Assembly: GCF_028069655.1 (NCBI RefSeq)
Contig: NZ_JAMCOS010000001.1
Location: 30,001 to 94,000, forward strand
Length of the DNA stretch: 64,000 nt
Source of the DNA: Acidovorax sp. NCPPB 4044
Lineage (GTDB): Bacteria > Pseudomonadota > Gammaproteobacteria > Burkholderiales > Burkholderiaceae_C
Reading direction: 5' to 3'
Below, in pieces: positions 21,221-31,661 of the stretch (the first letter of the stretch is position 1; the number at the start of each line of letters is the position of its first letter). The notes under the pieces were generated by a model, which worked only from the letters and a program-made list of their open reading frames with translations, made no database searches and was not told the origin of the DNA. Both the position numbers and the translations under genes were made by a program.

Positions 21221-21937
21221 TCAGCGCGCCAGCGGGGCCGGAGGCATTTCCAGGCGCACGCCGCGCAGCTTGGCGATCGCCTCCACGCGGTTGCGCGCAC
21301 CCAGCTTCTGCAGGATGGCGGTGATGTGTTCCTTCACGGTGTGCTCCGACACGTTCAGGGCACTGGCGATGGGCTTGTTCGGCTGCCCTTCGAGCACCAT
21401 GGCCAGGATCTGCCCCTGGCGCGGGGTGAGCCCCAGCTCGGTGGGGGAGAGCGGCACCTCGCGCGAGAGGGGAGCGCAGGCGGAGGGCGGCAACGTCCCG
21501 GCCGCGGTCAGCGCCGGCGGGCCGAACCACGATGCGCCACCCAGCACGGCCGCCACGGCGGCGGAGAACGCATCCGGCGCCTCCTGCTTGTGGATGAAGC
21601 CGTGCGCCCCGCTGGAGCGCGCCTTGAAGGCGATGGCGGGATGGTCGTCGCCGCTCATCACCAGCACGCGCGCCTGCGGCGCCATGGCGAGCAGGTCGCG
21701 GATGAACGGCGCCGTGGCGCCGTCGGCGAGCCAGAAGTCCACCAGGGCGACGGCGGGCGGGCCATGGCGGGCGATGGTCCGCAAGGCCTCCGGCATGCTG
21801 TGCGCGTGGTGGGCCGCGCCCAGCTGCGGGTGCAGGCGGAGGAACTCGGTCATGCCGTGTGCGACCAGCGGATGGTCGTCCACCACGAGGCCATAGTGCG
21901 TAGGCGGCGTAGCGCCGGAATCAGGGGAAAGGGACAC
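21221..21937 (-). CDS. LuxR/NarL-family two-component response regulator
   Basis: 238 residues from GTG at 21937. The receiver domain spans about 20-140: acidic pair in LVVDDHPLVAHGM, phospho-acceptor Asp in ALVDFWLADGA, Thr/Ser in VLVMSGDDH, Lys in GFIHKQEAPDAF. The C-terminal LuxR HTH is at about 170-232 (LTPRQGQILAMVLEGQPNKPIASALNVSEHTVKEHI). It is encoded tail to tail with a broken hybrid histidine kinase. If that kinase is dead, this regulator may be orphaned or take phosphate from elsewhere. Confidence 0.92.
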   Translation of the reverse strand: MSLSPDSGATPPTHYGLVVDDHPLVAHGMTEFLRLHPQLGAAHHAHSMPEALRTIARHGPPAVALVDFWLADGATAPFIRDLLAMAPQARVLVMSGDDHPAIAFKARSSGAHGFIHKQEAPDAFSAAVAAVLGGASWFGPPALTAAGTLPPSACAPLSREVPLSPTELGLTPRQGQILAMVLEGQPNKPIASALNVSEHTVKEHITAILQKLGARNRVEAIAKLRGVRLEMPPAPLAR

Positions 21938-22030
21938 GTAGGCTTCCGTCGGGGGTTCGGTCGGCCGGCGCTCCGGGGCAAGCCCGACCGTTGCCGCGAG
22001 CCTACGCCACGTGCATGGCCCGCTCCGTAA

Positions 22031-22052
22031 CAAAAACCCCACCGTGGTGGGG
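22031..22052 (-). terminator. Hairpin with T-run on the minus strand
   Basis: CCCCACC (22037-22043) and GGTGGGG (22046-22052) form a 7-bp stem. Read on the minus strand it is followed by TTTTTG, the form of an intrinsic terminator. No minus-strand gene is visible just upstream of it, so it may end an unannotated transcript or act in the leader of the LuxR-type gene. Confidence 0.4.
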
Positions 22053-22381
22053 TGGGGGATCCCGGCGGCCCTGCCGACAATGCCCTGATTCCCCCGCGGG
22101 GGGCGGTTTCGCCGCCCGTCCCGGTGGCCGTTCGGCAGCAGGCCGTGCCGGGTGCCTGCAGCGCCCGGGCCACGCGCGGACTGCCCGTTCCGGCAGCCAG
22201 CGGTCCGTGCGGGGGCTCGCGCGCTGCGTTTTGTTTCTTCCGTTTGCGTTTCCATGCAGGGCCGCGGCGGAACAGGACCGAGAGGTGCCTGTGTGCGGGC
22301 CCATGGCCCCGCGCACAGGTGGGAGCGATGGATCGGCCCCGCCCACCGGGGCCCGCATGCAGTAGATTCGAGCGTGCTTTG

Positions 22382-22413
22382 GCGGCGTTCCTCCCGGACG
22401 CCGCTCTTTTTTG
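22382..22413 (+). terminator. Intrinsic terminator without an obvious upstream gene
   Basis: GCGGCGT (22382-22388), nine-base loop, ACGCCGC (22398-22404), then TCTTTTTT. It is a convincing + strand terminator, yet the region 21938-22381 before it has no credible reading frame. A further hairpin (CCTGTG/CACAGG arms around 22288-22320) lies upstream. Together they could form a small RNA. Confidence 0.6.
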
Positions 22414-22458
22414 TGCGCTTCGCACCGTCTTTCTGCCTGCGCGTCCGCTCCTTCTTCC

Positions 22459-23178
22459 ATGCCCATCACCGATCCCACGCCTCCCCTGCCGCCCGCCGGC
22501 ACACCGCTGCCCCCCTTCGACGCCGTGCTCTTCGACTGCGACGGCGTGCTGGTGGACAGCGAGCCCATCACCCACCGCGTGCTGCGCGCCATGCTGGAAG
22601 AGGCGGGCTGGCGCCTCACGATGGAAGAGTGCATGCGCATCTTCATCGGCAAGGCCGTGCGCAGCGAGGCGGCCCGCATCGAGGCCCATACGGGGCGCCC
22701 GCTCACCGATGCCTGGATGGCGGTGTTCTACGAGCGCCGCAATGCCGCGCTCGCCGCCGACCTGGAGGCCATTCCCGGGGCACTGCGGGCGGTGGAGGCC
22801 GCGCACGCGCGCACTGCGGGGCGCATCGCCTGCGCCTCGGGCGCCGACCGCCACAAGGTGGAGCTGCAACTGGCCAAGGTGGGCCTGCAGCCGCTCTTCG
22901 AGGGCCGCGTCTTCAGCGGCCACGAGATGCCCCGCACCAAGCCTGCGCCCGACGTGTACCTGGCCGCGGCCGCCGCGCTCGGCGTGCCGCCCGGGCGCTG
23001 CCTGGTCGTGGAGGACACGGTGACGGGCGTCACCGCCGGCGTGGCGGCCGGCGCCACGGTGGTGGGCTACAGCCCGACGGCCTGGGGGCACGATCCGGCG
23101 CAGGCGCTGCGCGCGGCGGGCGCGGTGCAGGTCATCGGTTCGATGGACGCGTTGCCGGCGCTGCTCGCCTCCGCTTGA
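22459..23178 (+). CDS. HAD-superfamily hydrolase (phosphoglycolate phosphatase/beta-PGM-like)
   Basis: 239 residues. HAD motif I is LFDCDGVLVDSE (nucleophile Asp and acid/base Asp), followed by a helical cap of the subclass IA type (residues about 40-110). Motif II is in IACASGADR, motif III is the Lys of PRTKPAPDVYL, and motif IV is VVEDTVTGVTAG. All catalytic residues are intact. Closest in layout to phosphatases and phosphomutases of the Gph/YcjU kind; substrate cannot be read from sequence. The ATG at 22459 follows the long intergenic region and its terminator. Confidence 0.9.
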   Translation: MPITDPTPPLPPAGTPLPPFDAVLFDCDGVLVDSEPITHRVLRAMLEEAGWRLTMEECMRIFIGKAVRSEAARIEAHTGRPLTDAWMAVFYERRNAALAADLEAIPGALRAVEAAHARTAGRIACASGADRHKVELQLAKVGLQPLFEGRVFSGHEMPRTKPAPDVYLAAAAALGVPPGRCLVVEDTVTGVTAGVAAGATVVGYSPTAWGHDPAQALRAAGAVQVIGSMDALPALLASA

Positions 23179-23193
23179 GCGCAGGGCCGGCCG

Positions 23194-25272
23194 CTACCCC
23201 GCCCTGGGTTTCTTCTTCTGGCGGCCGGGCAGCGGTTCGGGGGCCGGTCGGGCCCGGTCTCCCGGCGGGGCGCCTCCGTTACCGGCGAGGACGCTGGCGA
23301 TATGGGCACGGTTTGGTGCAATGCCGCTCAGGTCCGTGCCGCCGGTTTGGTCGAACGTGCCGCCGATCACCCGGTGCGCCAATGTGGCGATCCCGGCCAG
23401 CACATGGTCGCCGCAGGAATGCCGGTCCTGCTGCTGCGCGATCGGCATCCCCTGGACGGGGGCGGCGATGCCCATGGCCGTGGCCGCCGCTCGGGCCAGC
23501 TGGTACTGGCGTGTGTGGGCGACGTCCCCGGCCCCCTGGGGCGGCCGCGAAGAGTCGTAGTGGAATGCCCCGCCGGTGCGCCGATCGATGACCAGCAGCG
23601 ACCAGTGCACCTGGGGGTCGTTGATCGGCAGGAAAACGATGGACTCCGGGCCATGGGGGAGACGGCGCCGCACACCATCCCTCTGTTTGGGGGTGCCCGA
23701 GATCAGCTGGGCGACCTGCTGCGGGTCGGCAACGTGGAGCCGTTCTGCATGGGGATGCCCCTTCCATTGGCGGGCCAGGGCCTCGGTGTAGGCCAGCAGA
23801 TGCCCGTCCTTCAACCAGGAGTCGGCCGTCACCGGGGGGAGCCGAGGGGACGCCATCCGGGGCGATGGCAGGTCGTCCAGGGCGATCCAGTCAGGACCTG
23901 CCGGACCTGCTGCGGGCGTGGCGCGCCGGGGCTGCGTGACTTCCTGCCCCGGTGAGCCGGGGGCTGCGCCGTGGCCCATCCGCTGCCATTCCTCGATCAC
24001 ACCCGAGAAGAACGACGGGGAGGGTGGCGCGTCTTCTCGCCGGCTGCCTACCGGTGTGTCGGGCCGCTCGGACGGCATCGGCAGGCCACCGGGGCGGGCG
24101 GCATGCCAGGGCTGCGTGACTTCCTGCCCCGGTGAGCCGGGGGCTGCGCCGTGGCCCATCCGCTGCCATTCCTCGATCACACCCGAGAAGAACGACGGGG
24201 AGGGTGGCTCGTCTTCTTGCCGGCCGGCTACCAGTGTGTCGGGACGCTCTGGCAGCATCGGCAGGCCGCCGTGGAGGTCGGCATGCGGAGGCTGCGTAAC
24301 TTCCTGCCCCGGTGAGCCCGGGGCTGCGCCGTGGCCCATCTGCCGCAATTCCGCGCTGACACCGGAGAAAAACGATGCGGCGTTGAAGGAGTGATCTCGT
24401 CGAAGGGCAGGGTGCCCACCCGGCGGTGGCTCCGGTGTTGCCTGGAATCGGCCCTGGATGCCGGCGCGGAAAGCCGCCTGGATGGGCGGTGCGAAATGCG
24501 AGAGGAATGCGTTCCCCCTGTCCTTGATGTTCCCGGTGTCCTGGTTGATCAAGCGCTGAAGGACGGGCTCCGGCACCCCGTTGCGTGCGCAGACCTGCGA
24601 GAAGCTCAGGGCTGCATTGCCGAAATCGCGCGCAAGCTTCAACAACGCATCCGGGTTGTCCAAAAGGCGTCGCAGAGCAATGTCTCTGACCCTGGTGTCT
24701 TTGGGGCGGTTGGTGGAGCGGTGCAGCGACAGCTCTTCCTGCAGCATCTCTTCTCTGGCCTTGCGCGCGGCCTGGACCGCGCTTTCAAGGCGGGTGATGA
24801 GGAATCGCCGGACTCCCGGGTCTGCATTGCAGCGGTCGATCCGGCGCAGGACATGGGTTTTCAAGTAATCGATCTGGCTGTCGTCCAGCTCTTGAAGCAG
24901 GCGTTTGCCTCCCGGCGACGCAGGAACCTCGCCCGCTCTGGTCAGGTAGCTGCCGATGTTCGGCAGGGTTCTCTGCAGTGCCTCGAAGTCCTCGCCATCG
25001 CCGTAGCGTGAAAGGATGGCCATGACATCCCCGTAATGCGGATGGGCCATCGGCTGGGGGGCCGGGACGCGGGGGCGGTTCGCCGTGCTGTCGGCGCGCG
25101 CGGACGACGCAGCATGCCGGGGGGCCAGGGCGCCGTGCGCAGGGTGCCCGGGGGTGGATATTCCCGAAGGCACGCTGCGGTTGCCGGGGAGATTTTCCGG
25201 GCCGTTTCCGGGGGCGTTTCCCGGCGCCGAGAGGCGGTGGTTGCTGCCGGTGCGCAGCGCAGGGAAATCCAT
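23194..25272 (-). CDS. XopD-like type III effector, C48 (Ulp1) SUMO-protease domain
   Basis: 692 residues. The N-terminal about 100 residues are Pro/Ser/Gly/Asn-rich, fitting a secretion signal. A helical region follows (120-280). Then come three repeats of a 60-residue unit with FFSGVIEEWQRMGHGAAPG and GSPGQEVTQP (about 297-450). The C-terminal protease domain starts near DSWLKDGHLLAYTEALARQ. Its catalytic set is His556 (VHWSLLVID), Asp573 (FHYDSS), Gln at 613-615 and Cys620 (HSCGDHVLAG), as in XopD of Xanthomonas, which removes SUMO from plant proteins in the nucleus. A basic tail RQKKKPR could be a nuclear signal. No clear LxLxL EAR motif was found. A complete PIP box lies upstream, so HrpX-type control is expected. 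Confidence 0.88.
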   Translation of the reverse strand: MDFPALRTGSNHRLSAPGNAPGNGPENLPGNRSVPSGISTPGHPAHGALAPRHAASSARADSTANRPRVPAPQPMAHPHYGDVMAILSRYGDGEDFEALQRTLPNIGSYLTRAGEVPASPGGKRLLQELDDSQIDYLKTHVLRRIDRCNADPGVRRFLITRLESAVQAARKAREEMLQEELSLHRSTNRPKDTRVRDIALRRLLDNPDALLKLARDFGNAALSFSQVCARNGVPEPVLQRLINQDTGNIKDRGNAFLSHFAPPIQAAFRAGIQGRFQATPEPPPGGHPALRRDHSFNAASFFSGVSAELRQMGHGAAPGSPGQEVTQPPHADLHGGLPMLPERPDTLVAGRQEDEPPSPSFFSGVIEEWQRMGHGAAPGSPGQEVTQPWHAARPGGLPMPSERPDTPVGSRREDAPPSPSFFSGVIEEWQRMGHGAAPGSPGQEVTQPRRATPAAGPAGPDWIALDDLPSPRMASPRLPPVTADSWLKDGHLLAYTEALARQWKGHPHAERLHVADPQQVAQLISGTPKQRDGVRRRLPHGPESIVFLPINDPQVHWSLLVIDRRTGGAFHYDSSRPPQGAGDVAHTRQYQLARAAATAMGIAAPVQGMPIAQQQDRHSCGDHVLAGIATLAHRVIGGTFDQTGGTDLSGIAPNRAHIASVLAGNGGAPPGDRARPAPEPLPGRQKKKPRAG
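23930..24375 (-). repeat. 180-bp tandem repeat inside the XopD-like gene
   Basis: Two full units (23930-24109 and 24110-24289) and a partial, more diverged one (24290 to about 24375). The period is exactly 180 bp, or 60 codons. The first 99 bases of the two full units are identical, while their second halves differ at several sites. This points to recent duplication or gene conversion, and to possible copy-number variation between strains. Confidence 0.92.
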
Positions 25273-25301
25273 GGCGGGTAGGGTGGAGGGTTTGGTTGGG
25301 A

Positions 25302-25363
25302 ACTGTGCGGTGGGTGGCGCGGGCCACGCGTTGCGGGTGCGAATCTTTCGATGCCGGGGCGAA
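25302..25363 (-). promoter_or_regulatory. PIP box with -10 element for the XopD-like gene
   Basis: On the minus strand: TTCGC (25363-25359), 15 bases, TTCGC (25343-25339), 31 bases, CACAGT (25307-25302). It fits TTCGB-N15-TTCGB-N30-32-YANNNT and uses the same half-sites and the same 31-base spacing as the PIP box at 15314. The start codon is 29 bases beyond the -10 element. Confidence 0.87.
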
Positions 25364-25446
25364 TCGATGGGCCGGGGCCGTGTGTCATGCCGCTGTCGCA
25401 ATGGCTGCATAGCCTTGCCGGCTTTGCCACTTTGATCAGTTGTTCC

Positions 25447-26997
25447 ATGCCATCCCCTGCCGTTTCCTTCCGCTGGGCCTTGCCGCTGCTGGCCCTCGCC
25501 CTGGCCGCCTGTGGCGGGGGCGAAAGCGGCGTGTACCCGGCGCCCGCCGGCGACTACGCCACCAAGACCGCCTACCAGCCCCGCCAGTCGGCGGACAGCT
25601 ATGAGGCGCCGCCCGCGGGCTTTGCCAAGGTCTATGCCGGGCTGGTGGCCCGCCACGGGACGCGGGGCCTCTCCAGCATGAAGTACGACGACGCCGTGCT
25701 CAACCTGTGGACGCGCGCCCAGGCCGACGGGGCCCTCACCGCGCTGGGCCGCCAGCTCGGGCCCGACGTGGAGAAGATCATGCGGGCCAATTTCGTGCTG
25801 GGCTGGGGCGTGCCGGGCATCGGCACGCCGGGCTACGGCAACCTCACGCAGGTGGGCATCGCCGAGCACCGCCAGCTGGCCGCGCGGCTCGCGCAGCGCG
25901 ATGCGGAGCTGTTTGCCGGGCAGACCTTCGAGGGCCGCCCGCGGCAGGTGGAGGTGCTGCACTCCGGCCAGGACCGGGCGGTAGACAGCTCGCAGTTCTT
26001 CGCCGCGTCGCTGGCGGCTTCCGCGCCGGCCGTGGCGGGGGCCATCGCACCGGCGGCGGTGGACCGCTTCCAGCTCTATCCCCACAAGCTGTCCGCCACC
26101 ACCGATGCGGTGGCGGATGCCGCCAGCGTGCGGGCGGCGGTGCTCGCGGCCAGCCTGGACTACCAGCGCTACGCGGCCGCCAAGGATGCCGCGGGCTTCG
26201 GTGCCGAGGCGGCCGCCAAGGTGGCCGCGGCGCGCGCGGCACCCGAGGTGCGCAGCCGCGCCCGCGCGGTGCTGGAGCGGCTCTTTACCCCGGCCTTCAT
26301 CGACAAGCTCGATGCGGGCACCTATGCCTTTTCCAACAACGGCACGCGCACGTTCGCCAGCGCCGACGGCCGCTTCACTAGCACGCTCACGGGCGACGGC
26401 AAGACCCGCATCCAGAGCGCGGTGGACGCCGCGGCGCTGCTCTACGAGCTCTACATCATCGCCCCGGGCCTGCGGCAGGAGACCGGCGGCGTCAGCCTCG
26501 ACGCCTACCTGCCCGCGGAATACGCGCCGACCTTCGCCTACCTGCAGGACATCGACGACTTCTACGGCAAGGGCCCGGCCGCCAGCGAATACGGCGGCGT
26601 CACCACGCGCTTCACGCAGGCGCTGCTGCAGGACTTCTTCGACGAGGTGGGCCGCATCGCGCAGGGCCGCATGGACCGCGTGGCGCGGCTGCGCTTCACG
26701 CACGCCGAGGTGATGATCCCCTTCATCGCGCGGCTGGGCCTGCGCAATGCGTCCACGCCGGTGCCGCGCGCCCAGACCTATGCGTATGCCAGCAATCCCT
26801 GGCGCGGCGAGGATGTCTCGCCCATGGCCACCAACGTGCAGTGGGACGTGGTGCGCGACGGCCGCGGCACGGTGCTCGTGAAGATGCTGTTCAACGAGCA
26901 GGAAGTGGATTTTCCCGGCACCTGCGAGGCTGCGCGCCATGCCGGCGGCAGCCACTATTACCGGTTCGACGGCCTCAGGCGCTGCTACGGCCTGTGA
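25447..26997 (+). CDS. Histidine-acid-phosphatase (MINPP/phytase-like) lipoprotein
   Basis: 516 residues. A lipoprotein signal peptide ends at the lipobox LALAACGGG, so the protein is probably anchored in an outer or periplasmic membrane leaflet. The branch-2 histidine phosphatase signature is VARHGTRGLSSMKYDD, with nucleophile His. Later HSGQDRAVDSS supplies the second conserved arginine, and FTHAEVMIPF holds the HAE proton donor typical of multiple inositol polyphosphate phosphatases. It could release phosphate from phytate or other phosphomonoesters in plant tissue. It diverges from the effector gene. The ATG at 25447 gives a proper signal peptide; an upstream in-frame ATG at 25351 does not. 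Confidence 0.87.
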   Translation: MPSPAVSFRWALPLLALALAACGGGESGVYPAPAGDYATKTAYQPRQSADSYEAPPAGFAKVYAGLVARHGTRGLSSMKYDDAVLNLWTRAQADGALTALGRQLGPDVEKIMRANFVLGWGVPGIGTPGYGNLTQVGIAEHRQLAARLAQRDAELFAGQTFEGRPRQVEVLHSGQDRAVDSSQFFAASLAASAPAVAGAIAPAAVDRFQLYPHKLSATTDAVADAASVRAAVLAASLDYQRYAAAKDAAGFGAEAAAKVAAARAAPEVRSRARAVLERLFTPAFIDKLDAGTYAFSNNGTRTFASADGRFTSTLTGDGKTRIQSAVDAAALLYELYIIAPGLRQETGGVSLDAYLPAEYAPTFAYLQDIDDFYGKGPAASEYGGVTTRFTQALLQDFFDEVGRIAQGRMDRVARLRFTHAEVMIPFIARLGLRNASTPVPRAQTYAYASNPWRGEDVSPMATNVQWDVVRDGRGTVLVKMLFNEQEVDFPGTCEAARHAGGSHYYRFDGLRRCYGL

Positions 26998-28078
26998 GGG
27001 GCGGGGGCGGCGTGGCCACGGCGCCCGCCCGCTGCCGGCGCCGGTATTCGGTGGGCGACAGCCCCGTCCAGTGCCGGAAGGCCCGCATGAAGCTCTTCTC
27101 GCTCGCGAAGCCGGCGGCCTCCGCCACCTGCTTGATGGGCCGGTCGGTGCGGTGCAGCAGGTCGCGCGCGCGCTGCTGGCGTGCCTCGTCCTTCAGTGAC
27201 TGCAGCGAGGCGCCTTCCTCCTTGAGCTGGCGGTGCAGCGTGCGCGCCGACACGTGCAGTTGCGCCGCCAGCGATTCGGCGCTGCAGGCCTGCTCGGGGG
27301 CCTGGGCCAGGGCCTGGCGCACGCGCTGCGCCAGCAGCCGGTCGCGGCGGTACTGGCGCACGGTGAGGGGCAGGGCGCGCTGCAGCATCTGCTGCAGCGC
27401 CGCTTCGTCGCGCCGCAGGGGCAGGGCCAGGTAGCGCGCGTCGAACCGCAGCGCCGCGCGCGGTGCGCCGAAGCGCGGCGCCGCACCGAAGAGCAGCGCA
27501 TAGACTGCCGCATGCGGCGGCGCGGCGAACGGGAAGGCGGTGTCCAGCAGCGGCAGCCGCGAGTCGATGAACCAGCACGACAGCCCGAGCGCGTTGCGCA
27601 GCACCGAGACCGTGCAGAACTCGCGCAGCGCGCCCAGGTCGCGGTGCTCGGAGAGCGAGAGGGTGGCGATGCCGCCGTCGGTGTCCAGGTGCAGCCCGAT
27701 GTCGTCCGCCAGCAGCGCGTGGTGGCGGCACCAGCGCCGCAGTGCCAGGCCCAGCGTGGGCGCGCTGATCGACGCCCGCGCCAGCATGCCGTAGCTGCCC
27801 CAGGGCAGGCGGCGCGAGAACCAGCCCAGCGCCTCGTCGTCGAGCTCGCGCATGGCGGCGGCCGACAGGGCCTCCATCTGCAGCGCCGTGATGCGCGCGT
27901 GCGGATCCTTCACGGACCCTGGCGCGATTTGTGCCGCTGCGAGCGCGCGCGCCGGGTCCAGGCCGCGCTGCGCGTAGGCATGGGCGATGGCGCGGACGAA
28001 GGCCATCGGCGTGGCGGCCACGGGAGGGCGGGCGGTGGGGGCGGTGGTGGCGGCGTGTGCCGCAGTGGCGGTGGGCAT
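26975..28078 (-). CDS. AraC-family transcriptional regulator (Arabinose_bd type, OruR-like)
   Basis: 367 residues. The N-terminal Arabinose_bd domain of the OruR/ArgR-like group covers about 25-210 ([25 protein letters not shown] onward). The C-terminal double HTH is at about 270-350 with [20 protein letters not shown] and the family signature [32 protein letters not shown]. It overlaps the end of the phosphatase gene by 23 bases tail to tail. It diverges from the acyl-CoA synthetase gene, which it may control. Effector unknown. Confidence 0.92.
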   Translation of the reverse strand: MPTATAAHAATTAPTARPPVAATPMAFVRAIAHAYAQRGLDPARALAAAQIAPGSVKDPHARITALQMEALSAAAMRELDDEALGWFSRRLPWGSYGMLARASISAPTLGLALRRWCRHHALLADDIGLHLDTDGGIATLSLSEHRDLGALREFCTVSVLRNALGLSCWFIDSRLPLLDTAFPFAAPPHAAVYALLFGAAPRFGAPRAALRFDARYLALPLRRDEAALQQMLQRALPLTVRQYRRDRLLAQRVRQALAQAPEQACSAESLAAQLHVSARTLHRQLKEEGASLQSLKDEARQQRARDLLHRTDRPIKQVAEAAGFASEKSFMRAFRHWTGLSPTEYRRRQRAGAVATPPPPLTGRSSA

Positions 28079-28239
28079 GCCGGGCAGTGTGGCGGGGCGT
28101 GGCGCGATTTGCAACCTGGGTGGCCCGATCGGTGGCCCGGGCGGGCGGGCGGCGGCGTATGCTGTGGCGACATGCCGTGCCCACCGGCCGGGCGCGGCCC
28201 CACAGTCCGCAGAAGACGCCAGCCCAGGAGACAAACGCC

Positions 28240-29973
<1,734 letters not shown>

Positions 29974-30007
29974 CCCGCCCCCCGAGACCTTCTTCCCCCG
30001 TCCCACC

Positions 30008-31612
30008 ATGATTCTCGAATCCCGCCTCAATTCCCGCTCGGCCGACTTCCAGGCCAATGCCGCCGCGATGCGCACGCTGGTGCAGGACCTGCGCGAGCGC
30101 GCTGCCCAGGTGGCCCAGGGCGGCAGCGAAGCCGCGCGCGCCAAGCACACGGCCCGCGGCAAGCTGCTGCCGCGCGACCGCGTGCGCGAGCTGCTGGACC
30201 CGGGCTCGCCGTTCCTGGAGATCGCGCCGCTCGCCGCGCTCGGCATGTACGGCGACGAGGCGCCCGGCGCAGGCCTGATCGCCGGCATCGGCCGCGTGAG
30301 CGGTGTGGACTGCATGGTGGTCTGCAACGACGCCACGGTGAAGGGCGGCACCTACTACCCCATGACCGTGAAGAAGCACCTGCGCGCGCAGGAGATCGCG
30401 CAGCAGAACCGGCTGCCGTGCATCTACCTCGTCGATTCGGGCGGCGCCAACCTGCCGAACCAGGACGAGGTCTTCCCCGACCGCGACCATTTCGGCCGCA
30501 TCTTCTACAACCAGGCGCAGATGAGCGCCCAGGGCATCGCGCAGATCGCCGTGGTGATGGGCAGCTGCACCGCCGGCGGCGCCTACGTGCCCGCGATGAG
30601 CGACGAGTCCATCATCGTGAAGGGGCAGGGCACCATCTTCCTGGGCGGCCCGCCGCTCGTGAAGGCCGCCACGGGCGAGGTCGTGACCGCCGAGGACCTG
30701 GGCGGCGGCGACGTGCACACGCGCCTCTCGGGCGTGGCCGACCACCTCGCGCAGAACGACCTGCACGCGCTGCAGCTCGCGCGCAACGCGGTGCGGAATC
30801 TGAATAGAAATCGGCCCCATGCCGCCGAATCCGTTGGGCCGGATGCTCCTCTTTTTGAAGCAGACGAGCTGTACGGCGTGATCCCCGTGGACACGCGCAA
30901 GCCCTTCGACGTGCGCGAGATCATCGCGCGCATCGTGGACGGCAGCGAGTTCGACGAGTTCAAGGCGCGCTACGGCACCACGCTGGTGACGGGCTTCGCG
31001 CGCATCGAGGGCATGCCCGTGGGCATCATCGCCAACAACGGCATCCTGTTCTCCGAATCGGCCCTGAAAGGCGCGCACTTCATCGAGCTGTGCTGCCAGC
31101 GCAAGATTCCGCTGGTGTTCCTGCAGAACATCACCGGCTTCATGGTGGGCCGCAAGTACGAGAACGAGGGCATCGCGCGCAACGGCGCCAAGATGGTCAC
31201 GGCCGTGGCCACCGCGGCGGTGCCCAAGTTCACCATCGTCATCGGCGGCTCGTTCGGCGCCGGCAACTACGGCATGTGCGGGCGCGCCTATTCGCCGCGC
31301 TTCCTCTGGATGTGGCCCAACGCGCGCATCTCGGTGATGGGCGGCGAGCAGGCCGCGAGCGTGCTGGCCACCGTGCGCCGCGACGGCATCGAGGCCAAGG
31401 GCGCCGCCTGGAGCACGGAGGAGGAAGAGGCCTTCAAGGCGCCGATCCGCCGCCAGTACGAGGAGCAGGGCCATCCCTACTACGCCACCGCGCGGCTGTG
31501 GGACGATGGCGTGATCGACCCCGCCGACACGCGCCGCGTGCTGGCGCTGGGGCTCGCCGCGGCGCGCAACGCGCCGATCGAGGAGACGAAATTCGGCATC
31601 TTCCGCATGTGA
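30008..31612 (+). CDS. liuB: Methylcrotonoyl-CoA carboxylase beta (carboxyltransferase) subunit
   Basis: 534 residues. It transfers CO2 from carboxybiotin on LiuD to 3-methylcrotonyl-CoA. Both crotonase-like halves of the carboxyltransferase are complete: [19 protein letters not shown] and [16 protein letters not shown] in the N half, [15 protein letters not shown] and [16 protein letters not shown] in the C half. An unusual segment at 30790-30870 (encoding [18 protein letters not shown]) links the halves; its DNA is a reverse-oriented copy of the 44-bp interspersed repeat. The frame stays open and the total length is normal, so the enzyme should work. Confidence 0.96.
   Translation: MILESRLNSRSADFQANAAAMRTLVQDLRERAAQVAQGGSEAARAKHTARGKLLPRDRVRELLDPGSPFLEIAPLAALGMYGDEAPGAGLIAGIGRVSGVDCMVVCNDATVKGGTYYPMTVKKHLRAQEIAQQNRLPCIYLVDSGGANLPNQDEVFPDRDHFGRIFYNQAQMSAQGIAQIAVVMGSCTAGGAYVPAMSDESIIVKGQGTIFLGGPPLVKAATGEVVTAEDLGGGDVHTRLSGVADHLAQNDLHALQLARNAVRNLNRNRPHAAESVGPDAPLFEADELYGVIPVDTRKPFDVREIIARIVDGSEFDEFKARYGTTLVTGFARIEGMPVGIIANNGILFSESALKGAHFIELCCQRKIPLVFLQNITGFMVGRKYENEGIARNGAKMVTAVATAAVPKFTIVIGGSFGAGNYGMCGRAYSPRFLWMWPNARISVMGGEQAASVLATVRRDGIEAKGAAWSTEEEEAFKAPIRRQYEEQGHPYYATARLWDDGVIDPADTRRVLALGLAAARNAPIEETKFGIFRM
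30819..30862 (-). repeat. 44-bp interspersed repeat, copy F (reverse, inside liuB)
   Basis: On the minus strand TGCT-N11-AGCA-N20-GGCAT (read with arms AGCA/TGCT reversed) at exactly the spacing of the other five copies; on + it reads ATGCC-N20-TGCT-N11-AGCA. ATGCCGCCGAATCC is the best conserved part. It lies in the variable linker between the two carboxyltransferase halves and is read through in frame. Confidence 0.7.
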
Positions 31613-31661
31613 GGAACGCCGCGCGCTTTTCTTTCCCAACCGACGCCAGGAGGACTTCACC

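Noticed and set aside
23930..24375. Three regular 180-bp repeats considered as a CRISPR-like or intergenic array
   Set aside because: The period is a multiple of three, the units are continuous in frame within the effector, and there are no spacer/repeat boundaries.
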